Below, one piece after another: positions 1-7,011 of a DNA stretch of 10,754 nt; within the stretch, counting starts at the first letter, position 1; each line of letters starts with the position of its first letter. The stretch lies in the NCBI GenBank assembly GCA_002358345.1, contig DEOR01000065.1, positions 1-10,754 on the forward strand, given 5' to 3'. The stretch is from Proteobacteria bacterium UBA3413 (lineage in GTDB: Bacteria; Pseudomonadota; Gammaproteobacteria; Magnimaribacterales; D2472). The notes beneath the pieces are model-generated. The model was not told where the DNA came from. It saw only the letters and a program-made list of their open reading frames with translations, and made no database searches. A program made the translations under genes and the position numbers.

Positions 1-800
1 TCTCCAAGATTAAACTCTTTTACAATTCCAAATTTTAATCCCTTGAGTGAATTGTTAAGCGATTGAGTGAGATCATTATTCTCCACATCTAGTGATGTTG
101 TGTCTTTTGGGTCATGACCTGACATGATATTTAGTAATATTGCGCAATCTTCAGCAGTCCTTGCAAGAGGACCAGCTTGGTCGAGACTAGAGGCGAAAGC
201 AATCATTCCCCACCTTGATACTCTGCCATATGTTGGTTTTATTCCTGTGATCCCACAATGAGCTGCGGGTTGGCGAATAGATCCACCTGTATCTGTTCCA
301 GTAGCTGCGGGAATAATTCCAGCTGCAACTGCTGCTGCGGAGCCGCCAGAACTGCCCCCAGGAACAAACCCTTTTTTCCAAGGATTATGTACATTCCCAA
401 AATAACTTGTTTCATTTGAAGAGCCCATCGCAAACTCATCCATATTCATTTTACCAATAGTAATTGATCCTGCATTCTCTAGATTAGACACAGCAGTTGC
501 TGAATATGGAGGGATAAAATTAGATAAAATTTTTGACGAACATGTGGTTCTCAAGCCTTCAGTGCAAAATAAATCTTTTTGACCTAGAGGTATTCCTGAT
601 AGGGCAGATATTGAGTGACTACCCTGGTCAATTTGAGAAGCTTTTTGCATGCTCGCCTCTTCATTCATTGTCACAAAGCAATTCAATGATTTTAGCTTAC
701 TTGCAAGCTTGAAGGTTTCTTGGATTAATTCTTCAGTAGAAATCACTTTAGTGTCGAGCATTTTCCTGAGCTCAAGAATTGATTTGAATTGAATGCTCAT
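1..800 (-). CDS. gatA: Asp/Glu-tRNA amidotransferase subunit A (partial, C-terminus off left edge)
   Basis: Amidase subunit of GatCAB, which makes ammonia from glutamine and passes it to GatB to convert Glu-tRNA(Gln) or Asp-tRNA(Asn) to the amidated form in the cytoplasm. The frame is open from an ATG at 800 to the left edge, giving 266 visible residues of a family usually near 480-490. The amidase-signature Ser-cisSer-Lys triad is visible: K75 (in PLGQKDLF), S150 (in PGGSSGGSAAA) and S174 (in TDTGGSIRQPA). The spacing of 75 and 24 residues equals that of the well-studied Staphylococcus enzyme as I remember it. The conserved MNMDEFAMGSSNE and GIKPTYGRVSRWGM stretches are also present. Its ATG overlaps the gatC stop (ATGA, 800-797), and AAGGG at 812-808, inside the end of gatC, is a good ribosome binding site 7 bases away, so the two are translationally coupled. 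gatB would be expected next, outside the window. Confidence 0.97.
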   Translation of the reverse strand, partial: MSIQFKSILELRKMLDTKVISTEELIQETFKLASKLKSLNCFVTMNEEASMQKASQIDQGSHSISALSGIPLGQKDLFCTEGLRTTCSSKILSNFIPPYSATAVSNLENAGSITIGKMNMDEFAMGSSNETSYFGNVHNPWKKGFVPGGSSGGSAAAVAAGIIPAATGTDTGGSIRQPAAHCGITGIKPTYGRVSRWGMIAFASSLDQAGPLARTAEDCAILLNIMSGHDPKDTTSLDVENNDLTQSLNNSLKGLKFGIVKEFNLG

Positions 801-1078
801 TCAACGACCCTTGGAACTAAGAAATAGTCATCATTTGCATTTGGAGCATTTTGAAGAAATTTTTGTTTTTGATTGTCAGAATCAAGAATATCCTCATGCT
901 TCAGTGCGGTCTTTTCTAGGGGGCTATATAGAGGTTCAATATTTGTTGTATCTATCGAGCTCAACCCTCCAATTAATTCTATAATGGTCTCTAGATCTTT
1001 CTCTATTTTTTGCGCTTTATCTTCATCAATTTCTAGCCTAGCTAGATAGCAAATAGTTCTGACGATTTCTTTGTCCAT
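797..1078 (-). CDS. gatC: Asp/Glu-tRNA amidotransferase subunit C
   Basis: Small subunit that wraps around and stabilises GatA and GatB in the tRNA-dependent amidotransferase. It is 93 residues, normal for the family (about 95). The N-terminal helix reads ICYLARLEID, corresponding to the usual VxxLARLxL. The centre has the NIEPLYSP segment in place of the common VEPL-HP. The C-terminus ends DDYFLVPRVVE, the family hallmark, preceded by NAPNAN. It is the first gene of a minus-strand operon and overlaps gatA by 4 bases. The ATG at 1078 has only a weak purine-rich stretch upstream. An organism with gatCA usually lacks GlnRS, AsnRS or both, and makes Gln-tRNA and/or Asn-tRNA indirectly. Confidence 0.95.
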   Translation of the reverse strand: MDKEIVRTICYLARLEIDEDKAQKIEKDLETIIELIGGLSSIDTTNIEPLYSPLEKTALKHEDILDSDNQKQKFLQNAPNANDDYFLVPRVVE

Positions 1079-1153
1079 ATGATATTATCTTACTTTGATG
1101 CGCAATCTTAAACTAAAAGCATCGTTAATTGTATTTTTTGAAGGATCATCATA
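1079..1153. promoter_or_regulatory. Divergent intergenic region between gatC and mreB
   Basis: These 75 AT-rich bases are the only space between two divergent operons, so promoters for both gatC (leftward) and mreB (rightward) should lie here or just inside the neighbouring genes. I see no convincing pair of -35 and -10 boxes. Leftward, a TAAGAT-like -10 lies near 1087-1092 without a good -35. Rightward, TTAATT at 1125-1130 is a weak -10 candidate. The role is inferred from gene orientation, not from a clear motif. Confidence 0.4.
1141..1145 (+). promoter_or_regulatory. Shine-Dalgarno site that fixes the TTG start of mreB
   Basis: AAGGA lies 8 bases before TTG at 1154. An in-frame TGA at 1139-1141 overlaps it, and no ATG or GTG lies between that stop and the TTG. 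Initiation at TTG 1154 is therefore the only reasonable choice. Confidence 0.8.
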
Positions 1154-2203
1154 TTGGATTTCAACTTATTTAAAAGCGTCCGAGGCTTATTCTCCAATGA
1201 TTTATCTATCGACCTTGGCACAGCTAATACCCTAATTTACATAAAAGATATTGGTATTGTTCTAAATGAGCCTTCAGTGGTAGCAATTCGTGAGAGTAAG
1301 GGCCAAAAGACAGTAGTGGCAGTAGGTCATGAAGCAAAAAAAATGCTGGGAAGAACGCCTGGAAATATTAAAGCTATTAGACCTCTTAAGGATGGGGTAA
1401 TAGCAGATTTTCAGGTTACAGAGAAAATGCTACAACATTTTATTGCCAAGGTGCATGAGCAACGATTTATTAAACCAAGCCCAAGAGTCTTGGTTTGCGT
1501 TCCGTGCCGGTCCACTCAGGTTGAACGCAGGGCTATTAGAGAGTCAGTGCTTGGAGCTGGCGCAAGAGATGTGAAGTTAATAGAAGAGCCAATGGCTGCT
1601 GCAATAGGCGCAGGATTAGCTGTAGAAGAGGCAAATGGTAATATGGTTGTTGATATTGGCGGAGGAACTTCTGAAATTGCCATTTTGTCCTTAAATGGTG
1701 TGGTATATGCAGAATCTGTAAAAATTGGTGGCGATGTGTTGGATGAAGCTATTTCATCATGGGTCAGAAGAAACTATGGTTGCGTCATAGGAGATTCCAC
1801 TGCAGAAAAAATTAAATATACCATAGGCTGCGCTTCTCCAGATTCAGAAGAGTTAGAAATGAATGTTACTGGAAGAAATTTGGCCGAAGGTATTCCAGAA
1901 ACATTTATTCTAAAAAGCTCTCAAATATATGAGGCCATGAAAGATCCGCTTTCAGGCATGGTGCGCGCAATAAGAACAGCTTTAGAGCAATCACCCCCAG
2001 AACTAGCAGCTGATATTGCAGAAAGAGGCATAGTGCTAACTGGTGGGGGCGCTTTAATGCGAGGTTTGGATCAACTGATCTCAGCTTCCACAGGCATTCC
2101 AGTTATTGTTGCCGAAGACCCATTAACCTGTGTGGCGAGAGGTGGTGGTAAGGCACTAGAGCTTATTGATAAATACAATATTGACCTGCTTTCAACAGAA
2201 TAA
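1154..2203 (+). CDS. mreB: Rod shape-determining actin homolog MreB
   Basis: Bacterial actin that forms membrane-bound filaments and organises the elongasome for lateral peptidoglycan synthesis. It is 349 residues, against 347 in E. coli, and matches that family end to end. Visible motifs: a short amphipathic N-terminal membrane anchor (residues 1-13, with FKSVRGLF), phosphate-1 loop IDLGTANT (19-26), LIEEPMAAAIGAG (142-154) with the catalytic-type Glu, phosphate-2 loop VVDIGGGT (165-172), and the adenosine-site LTGGGA (295-300). The C-terminal region keeps EDPLTCVARGGGKALE. Translation starts at TTG, backed by AAGGA at 1141-1145. It heads a plus-strand run mreB-mreC-mreD-yhdP and lies divergent to gatC. 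The TTG start could hold MreB translation down, but that is speculation. Confidence 0.98.
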   Translation: MDFNLFKSVRGLFSNDLSIDLGTANTLIYIKDIGIVLNEPSVVAIRESKGQKTVVAVGHEAKKMLGRTPGNIKAIRPLKDGVIADFQVTEKMLQHFIAKVHEQRFIKPSPRVLVCVPCRSTQVERRAIRESVLGAGARDVKLIEEPMAAAIGAGLAVEEANGNMVVDIGGGTSEIAILSLNGVVYAESVKIGGDVLDEAISSWVRRNYGCVIGDSTAEKIKYTIGCASPDSEELEMNVTGRNLAEGIPETFILKSSQIYEAMKDPLSGMVRAIRTALEQSPPELAADIAERGIVLTGGGALMRGLDQLISASTGIPVIVAEDPLTCVARGGGKALELIDKYNIDLLSTE

Positions 2204-2213
2204 CTAATTAAAT

Positions 2214-3044
2214 ATGGCGAGAACTACGCCTACACATACCCCTGCTCTTAAATATATCTTAGCTTGCTTGGTATCTATGGCTTTGCTTTTTAGCGATGTA
2301 AACTATCAAACTCTTTCTCCTCTAAGGGGCTCTGTGCAGGCAGTCGGTATTTACTCGCAATTATTTTTTGCAACCACCGTATCCAGATTTCTCGAATTCA
2401 CTAGCGCATATGAAAATCAAAGAACGTTAACGCGATTAAATAATCAGCTTAGGGATGAGCTGCAAGAAATAGATAGCAAGTTATTTTTACAAAAACAATC
2501 TCAATTAATAACTAAGGACATGATTGATTTACAAGACCGCCTGCAGATTCTTGGAGATCAAAGGGACGGCAAAGTCTTAAAAATAGCGTCTTTTGGTTTA
2601 CAAGATTATTTATGCTGTTCACGACATATTCTCCACCTCCAAAACCCTCTCCAATTTGCTATTTTGATGCATCAGCCGGTGGCAGTTGATAAAACTTTTA
2701 TTGGTCAAACATCTAAGACGCATCTCAACCTCATCGAGGTCACTTTATTTTCAGATAGCTCGCATATTTTGCCCGTTAAAATTGATGGATTGCACTGCAA
2801 TGCTCGGGGAGCAGGAAAGCCTAGGTTAGTCAGGTGTCTAGCTTCCGAAGAATTTAAGATGTCAGATATTCAGGAAGGCAGCTTAGTTTTAACTTCTGGT
2901 CTGGGGGGCGTCTTTCCAAAAGATGTAATCATTGGCAAAGTGCTTAGCATTTACGAGATTTCCAACAATGAATTGAGAATTGATATTGCCCTTGATGGCA
3001 ATCCATTGGATCACAATTACTTTGGTATCTTGTCTGGTTCATGA
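2214..3044 (+). CDS. mreC: Rod shape-determining protein MreC
   Basis: Bitopic periplasmic elongasome protein that links MreB to the penicillin-binding protein and RodA synthase. The 276 residues comprise a short cytoplasmic tail, a transmembrane helix at about 11-27, a coiled coil at about 60-113 (YENQRTLTRLNNQL onwards) and the two-barrel periplasmic domain from about 120. The family signature is clear late in the protein: ILPVKIDG (185-192), then LVLTSGLGGVFPKDVIIGKV (224-243). It lacks the long Pro-rich C-terminal tail of the 367-residue E. coli protein and ends soon after the second barrel. The middle (about 130-180), normally rich in GQPV and GVVGQV motifs, is diverged. It starts 10 bases after mreB with no visible Shine-Dalgarno site, so ribosome hand-over from mreB is plausible. 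Its stop overlaps the mreD start (ATGA, 3041-3044). Confidence 0.95.
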   Translation: MARTTPTHTPALKYILACLVSMALLFSDVNYQTLSPLRGSVQAVGIYSQLFFATTVSRFLEFTSAYENQRTLTRLNNQLRDELQEIDSKLFLQKQSQLITKDMIDLQDRLQILGDQRDGKVLKIASFGLQDYLCCSRHILHLQNPLQFAILMHQPVAVDKTFIGQTSKTHLNLIEVTLFSDSSHILPVKIDGLHCNARGAGKPRLVRCLASEEFKMSDIQEGSLVLTSGLGGVFPKDVIIGKVLSIYEISNNELRIDIALDGNPLDHNYFGILSGS

Positions 3045-3541
3045 AATTTACAAGCCACTTATTTATCTTTGTAACTATTTTTAGTGGCTTTTGGTTAGAT
3101 AGTTTAATTGCTGAATTTAATATTAGAACTTATATTGCTGCGCTTGAAAGCCTCCCTTATCTCGTAGAGACCAGTCTTGGTTTTTTAATTTTATGCTATT
3201 GGATTTATGCTATTCCTGAGAAGATTCAAAGCTCAGCAGCATTCTGCTATGGGCTATTAGTTGATTTATGTTTTGGGAGTGCCATTGGCTTTAATATGTT
3301 ATTTTTCTCTGGGATCTCATATGTTATCCACGTCTATGTATTTCGCTTTCGAATTTTTTCTTACTTACAGCTAATCATTTTTTTTGCAGGATCCTCAATG
3401 TTCTATGTGGCTTGCAAGTATTTAATTTTTTCTCCTGAAAATTATTCATATTTATTATTACTCTGCAGCTTCTTGATTAATGGTCTGTTGTGGCTACCAA
3501 TATATTTTTGTATGCGCAGCTTACGAAGAAGCTTTCTTTGA
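3041..3541 (+). CDS. mreD: Rod shape-determining membrane protein MreD
   Basis: Polytopic inner-membrane partner of MreC in the elongasome. The 166 residues (E. coli 162) are very hydrophobic with about five or six membrane segments, at roughly 5-22, 38-57, 68-80, 84-100, 108-128 and 136-157. The conserved MreD motif is seen at 70-84 as YGLLVDLCFGSAIGF, corresponding to the usual G-L-x-D-x-x-x-G-x-x-x-G. The C-terminus is basic (RSLRRSFL), as expected for a cytoplasmic end. It overlaps mreC by 4 bases and has no clear ribosome binding site, so coupling to mreC is likely. Identification rests partly on position, since MreD diverges fast. Confidence 0.93.
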   Translation: MKFTSHLFIFVTIFSGFWLDSLIAEFNIRTYIAALESLPYLVETSLGFLILCYWIYAIPEKIQSSAAFCYGLLVDLCFGSAIGFNMLFFSGISYVIHVYVFRFRIFSYLQLIIFFAGSSMFYVACKYLIFSPENYSYLLLLCSFLINGLLWLPIYFCMRSLRRSFL

Positions 3542-3552
3542 GCTCAGGGCAG

Positions 3553-6500
3553 ATGAAAAAAATCTCTATTAGCATTCTGTTTTTAACATCCATCCTGAGT
3601 TGGGTATTGCTACTCATGATTAGTGCAATAATGTTTTTTCCAGGCTCGACACTCAAGATAATAAGCAGCTCAATGCCTGATACTTATAATATTTCATATT
3701 CAGAGTTACAAAATCAGGGCTCACCTCTGAATCCGATTCTCTTATTTACAAATCTTGAAATCACAAAGAATGGCTCCAATCTCTTTGGGGCTAAAAAAAT
3801 AAAAATAGGCCTTCCCCTTTCATTAAATTTAATTTTTGGCCGCATGGAGCTAAATTCCTTGCAGATAAAAGATGCGTTTATAGTGCTTGAGAGCTCTCAA
3901 AATAAGCCAGCATCTTTCCCTAAGATTATTTTTAGTCAAAACATAGCATTAGATATTGCGAACTTTTCAATCTCTAATATGGAGTCCAATCTTCTTATTA
4001 ATGGTGAATTAGATAGCTTGTTGCCTGGACTAGCAAATGGCTATTTCAACATCACTCATGGAGAGCATATTAGTAATTTCTCTGTGAGCTCTGATGGATC
4101 CACTTCGAACTTCTTTCTTAGTTTCAAAGAATTTAATTGGATGCAGTTTTCTTTAAATTCGATGTTTTCACCTCTAAGCTCAATGTACATTGGGGGCACA
4201 CTCTTGGGCTCCATGAACTCTCAAGGCTCTTCCATGGAGGGTTCTATTAGCTATCAGGAGACTAACTTTGGCAGCATGACGGCAAAGAAAAACCATGGAT
4301 CATTTGTATTTAAATCAAATCACAAGATGGCCACATTACTATTAAAAGAATTTCTACAACCTTTTGTTGATGAGCAATACCCGATTTTATTTAATCTAAC
4401 GAAGCAATCCATTGCGGTGCCTAAATTATTTTTAAACAATCAATTGATTCAACAAAATACACCTAAGTTTTCAAATCTGGCATTAGAGAACTTGGTTGCA
4501 TCTTTTGATGGCGGCATTCTTAGATATTCTGGCGCAGTTAGTGACCTAGATTTAGTGGACGTATATTTTTCTGAAATCATCAATCTCAAGGGCGGTTTCT
4601 CAGGCATGAATAAAGCAATAGATTTTTATGTAGAATCCAGCCAATCTTTCATAAGAGATGGGGACGATGGATTGCATCCTCTAGCAATTAATGCTGCGGG
4701 CACCTTTATTGATCAAGAATTTAATTTAGAAGGCCATATCAAAGAGCTTATAGGGGATCTTCGCTTACGACTAAGTTTCTCGCCTGATCAACAAATACCC
4801 TTTACTCTCAAATTATCTGGGCAAAATATCTCTAAAAAAATTATTTTAAGTTCCATTCCTAGGTCTCTAGCAAAAGTGAGAAGCTTCATTGATTTGAATA
4901 TTAAGCCAGGTAAGTTAAATGGTATTTTTCTTGAATATCTTGCACCCACTAGATCGCAGGATCAGCATTTAATCCTAAAATTATCAATGGAGGATGCAGC
5001 TCTTGCCATTAGCCCAGAAATAAATCTTAGGTTTGGTAATAATTTGTTAGAAATCCAAAATGAACATCTTTATTTCTTTGCATCACCAGGAGCAGTTAAC
5101 CAGTTTTCCATCCAATCTATTGCGGCCACATTGAACTTTTCGAATCAAATGCTCTGGTATAAATCCACCCATAATTTTTCAAGCTCTGATATGCAAGCTA
5201 TTCTTCAAGAACCCTCTCAATCCCTAGGCAATATAGTTGCCCAGGGTTTTAGTAAGGGCCAATTTAATTTTTCTTCCCAGGATCATCATAATTTTTTATC
5301 AATCAAGGCCCAGGATTTTAGCGTACCTATATATAACGAATATTTCTTACAGATACTGCAAGCGCAACTATTTATTTCAAATCTAAGTCAAGTGAACGGA
5401 CTGATGGATGGTCAGATATTGGGAGAAGATGCCTCTATTTTTGTCAAAGGAAAAAATTTACTTAGCTCTTATGAGTTAGATTTTTCAACTCAAATTCCCT
5501 TACAAACTGAAGATATATTTCCTCAGTCATTCTTGGGCAAGCTATCTGGCAAAGACATTTTTTATTTAGAATTAGCGGTCGGTGAAAATCTTTTGCCAAG
5601 ATTGAACATTTTTTCTGATTTAAAGAACATACAGTTTGATTCGAATTTTTCTTTTTTAAGCAAAAAAAAATCGAGCACTCTGCCAACCCAGATAGTACTT
5701 TCTAATTTTTCTAAACCGGCGCTCTTCCTCTCAAACGAATTAATGGAGTTGAATTTATACTCATTGCGAAGCCTTGAAGGGCACCTTGTAATTGGTGGCG
5801 AGCTTCCACCGAAATTTTCTTATCTCAAGCAAGCCCCCGGGTTAAATATTTACCTTGCATTAGATTTGCTTACTTCCAAGATGATTGATAGCTGGCCTTC
5901 ACCGCAAGCAAGCATCCCAAGACAGCCCATTCAAAATTTTATTGTTGATATTCAGAATCTTGAAATACTCGGCAATCAATACAACGAGGTAACAGGGATT
6001 TTTTCTATTGGAGAAAGCAGTGTCAAAGGTCAGATCGAAAGTAGCAAATTAAATGTAAAACTTAACCAAGATAACTCTGGTTTTTTAAAGTTAGAATTTA
6101 ATAATACACACGTTCAGGATGCTCATTTTTTAAGTGCTCACACTACTTCTGGCAATATGCCGAAGCTGAATGCGAGGATAATTGCAGAAAACTCTTCTCT
6201 GGGAGAGCTGAAAATTAAATCTTTGGACATGTATCTTTTAAAAAATAAAAATATCACTACCTTTAATAATATTAATTTAAGCTCTAACTTTCTCTCTATT
6301 TCGCCTCTTTCAGATCAATCGAACGCATATTTCTCTATTGATGATAGGCTCAAGCTATTCAAGCTAAAGGGAAAATACCTTATGAAAGATTCCTCTAGAA
6401 TTCCTGTAATTCAGAATCTTGCTAATTTCTCCTATTTTAATGGCGACATTAATCTGCAGTGGAAAGATCTTCAAAAATTACAAGACATCGAAGGCAATCT

Positions 6501-6981
6501 GAACTTTATATTAAAAGATCTTTTGGTTGAGAATAAAACCTCATCATCAATTGCTTTTAATCTATTGGGAGTTTTAAATTTAAAAAATATTCTTGGCAAA
6601 GTAGCAAATCTTGATCTGACAATGAGTGAGTTTACCTCAACACAATTAAGTAGAGTCGAGGGAGATTTAATTTTTAGCAAATCAAAAGCTAGGCTAGCCT
6701 CTCCAATCTTTATAGAAACAAATGCAGCAAAAATGAAATGGATAGGGTCTATCAATAAGAATAATAAGGGCGAGCTTAGCGAATTAGATTTAAATCTAGA
6801 TCTCAGGGTAAGAATTGGAGAAAATATACCTTGGTATTCAGCTTTGCTTGGCGGGTTGCCAGCCATAGCAGGGTCAGCCATCATCAGTGAAATCTTTGAA
6901 ACTAATATTGATAGCTTATCAAATTATCAATATGAGGTTTCTGGATTCCTTGCTGAGCCAAAGATTCATAGGATTAACTAA
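3553..6981 (+). CDS. yhdP: YhdP-family AsmA-like lipid transport protein
   Basis: Very large protein, 1,142 residues against about 1,266 in E. coli YhdP. Family members are anchored in the inner membrane and form a long beta-rich groove across the periplasm that delivers phospholipid to the outer membrane, redundantly with TamB and YdbH. Visible here are one N-terminal membrane helix (about 5-28), then about 1,050 residues of alternating short beta strands rich in Ser, Asn, Leu and Phe, and a C-terminal AsmA-like block. In that block a hydrophobic segment (LLGGLPAIAGSAIISEIFE, about 1098-1116) is followed by NYQYEVSGFLAEPKIHRI, matching the YhdP C-terminus pattern of YxYxVSGxxxxPxI. I find no cysteine in it. 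I chose ATG 3553, 11 bases after the mreD stop, over an in-frame GTG at 3490: the ATG gives the expected MKK-plus-helix beginning, and AGGG at 3546-3549 precedes it closely. It is last in the mre operon. Confidence 0.88.
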   Translation: MKKISISILFLTSILSWVLLLMISAIMFFPGSTLKIISSSMPDTYNISYSELQNQGSPLNPILLFTNLEITKNGSNLFGAKKIKIGLPLSLNLIFGRMELNSLQIKDAFIVLESSQNKPASFPKIIFSQNIALDIANFSISNMESNLLINGELDSLLPGLANGYFNITHGEHISNFSVSSDGSTSNFFLSFKEFNWMQFSLNSMFSPLSSMYIGGTLLGSMNSQGSSMEGSISYQETNFGSMTAKKNHGSFVFKSNHKMATLLLKEFLQPFVDEQYPILFNLTKQSIAVPKLFLNNQLIQQNTPKFSNLALENLVASFDGGILRYSGAVSDLDLVDVYFSEIINLKGGFSGMNKAIDFYVESSQSFIRDGDDGLHPLAINAAGTFIDQEFNLEGHIKELIGDLRLRLSFSPDQQIPFTLKLSGQNISKKIILSSIPRSLAKVRSFIDLNIKPGKLNGIFLEYLAPTRSQDQHLILKLSMEDAALAISPEINLRFGNNLLEIQNEHLYFFASPGAVNQFSIQSIAATLNFSNQMLWYKSTHNFSSSDMQAILQEPSQSLGNIVAQGFSKGQFNFSSQDHHNFLSIKAQDFSVPIYNEYFLQILQAQLFISNLSQVNGLMDGQILGEDASIFVKGKNLLSSYELDFSTQIPLQTEDIFPQSFLGKLSGKDIFYLELAVGENLLPRLNIFSDLKNIQFDSNFSFLSKKKSSTLPTQIVLSNFSKPALFLSNELMELNLYSLRSLEGHLVIGGELPPKFSYLKQAPGLNIYLALDLLTSKMIDSWPSPQASIPRQPIQNFIVDIQNLEILGNQYNEVTGIFSIGESSVKGQIESSKLNVKLNQDNSGFLKLEFNNTHVQDAHFLSAHTTSGNMPKLNARIIAENSSLGELKIKSLDMYLLKNKNITTFNNINLSSNFLSISPLSDQSNAYFSIDDRLKLFKLKGKYLMKDSSRIPVIQNLANFSYFNGDINLQWKDLQKLQDIEGNLNFILKDLLVENKTSSSIAFNLLGVLNLKNILGKVANLDLTMSEFTSTQLSRVEGDLIFSKSKARLASPIFIETNAAKMKWIGSINKNNKGELSELDLNLDLRVRIGENIPWYSALLGGLPAIAGSAIISEIFETNIDSLSNYQYEVSGFLAEPKIHRIN

Positions 6982-7011
6982 TTTAAGTTAAGAAAATGGT
7001 GGCTAATCCTA
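6969..7011. repeat. Small inverted repeats across the convergent gene junction
   Basis: Two mutually exclusive inverted repeats span the junction of yhdP and mgtE. TAGGATTA (6969-6976) pairs with TAATCCTA (7004-7011) around a 27-base loop. TTAACT (6974-6979) pairs with AGTTAA (6986-6991) around a 6-base loop that contains most of both stop codons. Both stems are AT-rich and neither is followed by a T-run in either direction, so they do not make an intrinsic terminator of the usual kind. They may be chance or a weak transcript-end structure. Confidence 0.3.

Noticed and set aside
793..984. 63-codon plus-strand frame over gatC
   Set aside because: Antisense to gatC, whose protein is clearly recognised over its full length.
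3490..3552. GTG at 3490 as the start of the yhdP-like gene
   Set aside because: It would overlap mreD by 52 bases and put 21 extra residues before the membrane helix. ATG 3553 gives a normal MKK-helix beginning.
5462..5686. 74-codon minus-strand frame opposite yhdP
   Set aside because: Antisense shadow of yhdP with runs of Lys and Asn codons mirrored from poly-T and poly-A stretches; no family resemblance.
6471..6884. 137-codon open frame on the minus strand opposite yhdP
   Set aside because: It lies fully antisense to a long, well supported gene. Its composition (Ser/Leu/Arg-rich, no domain) is typical of a mirror frame and it has no plausible ribosome binding site.
6974..6991. Intrinsic terminator at the convergent junction
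   Set aside because: The 6-base stem has a single GC pair and no T-run follows on either strand, so I list it only as an inverted repeat.
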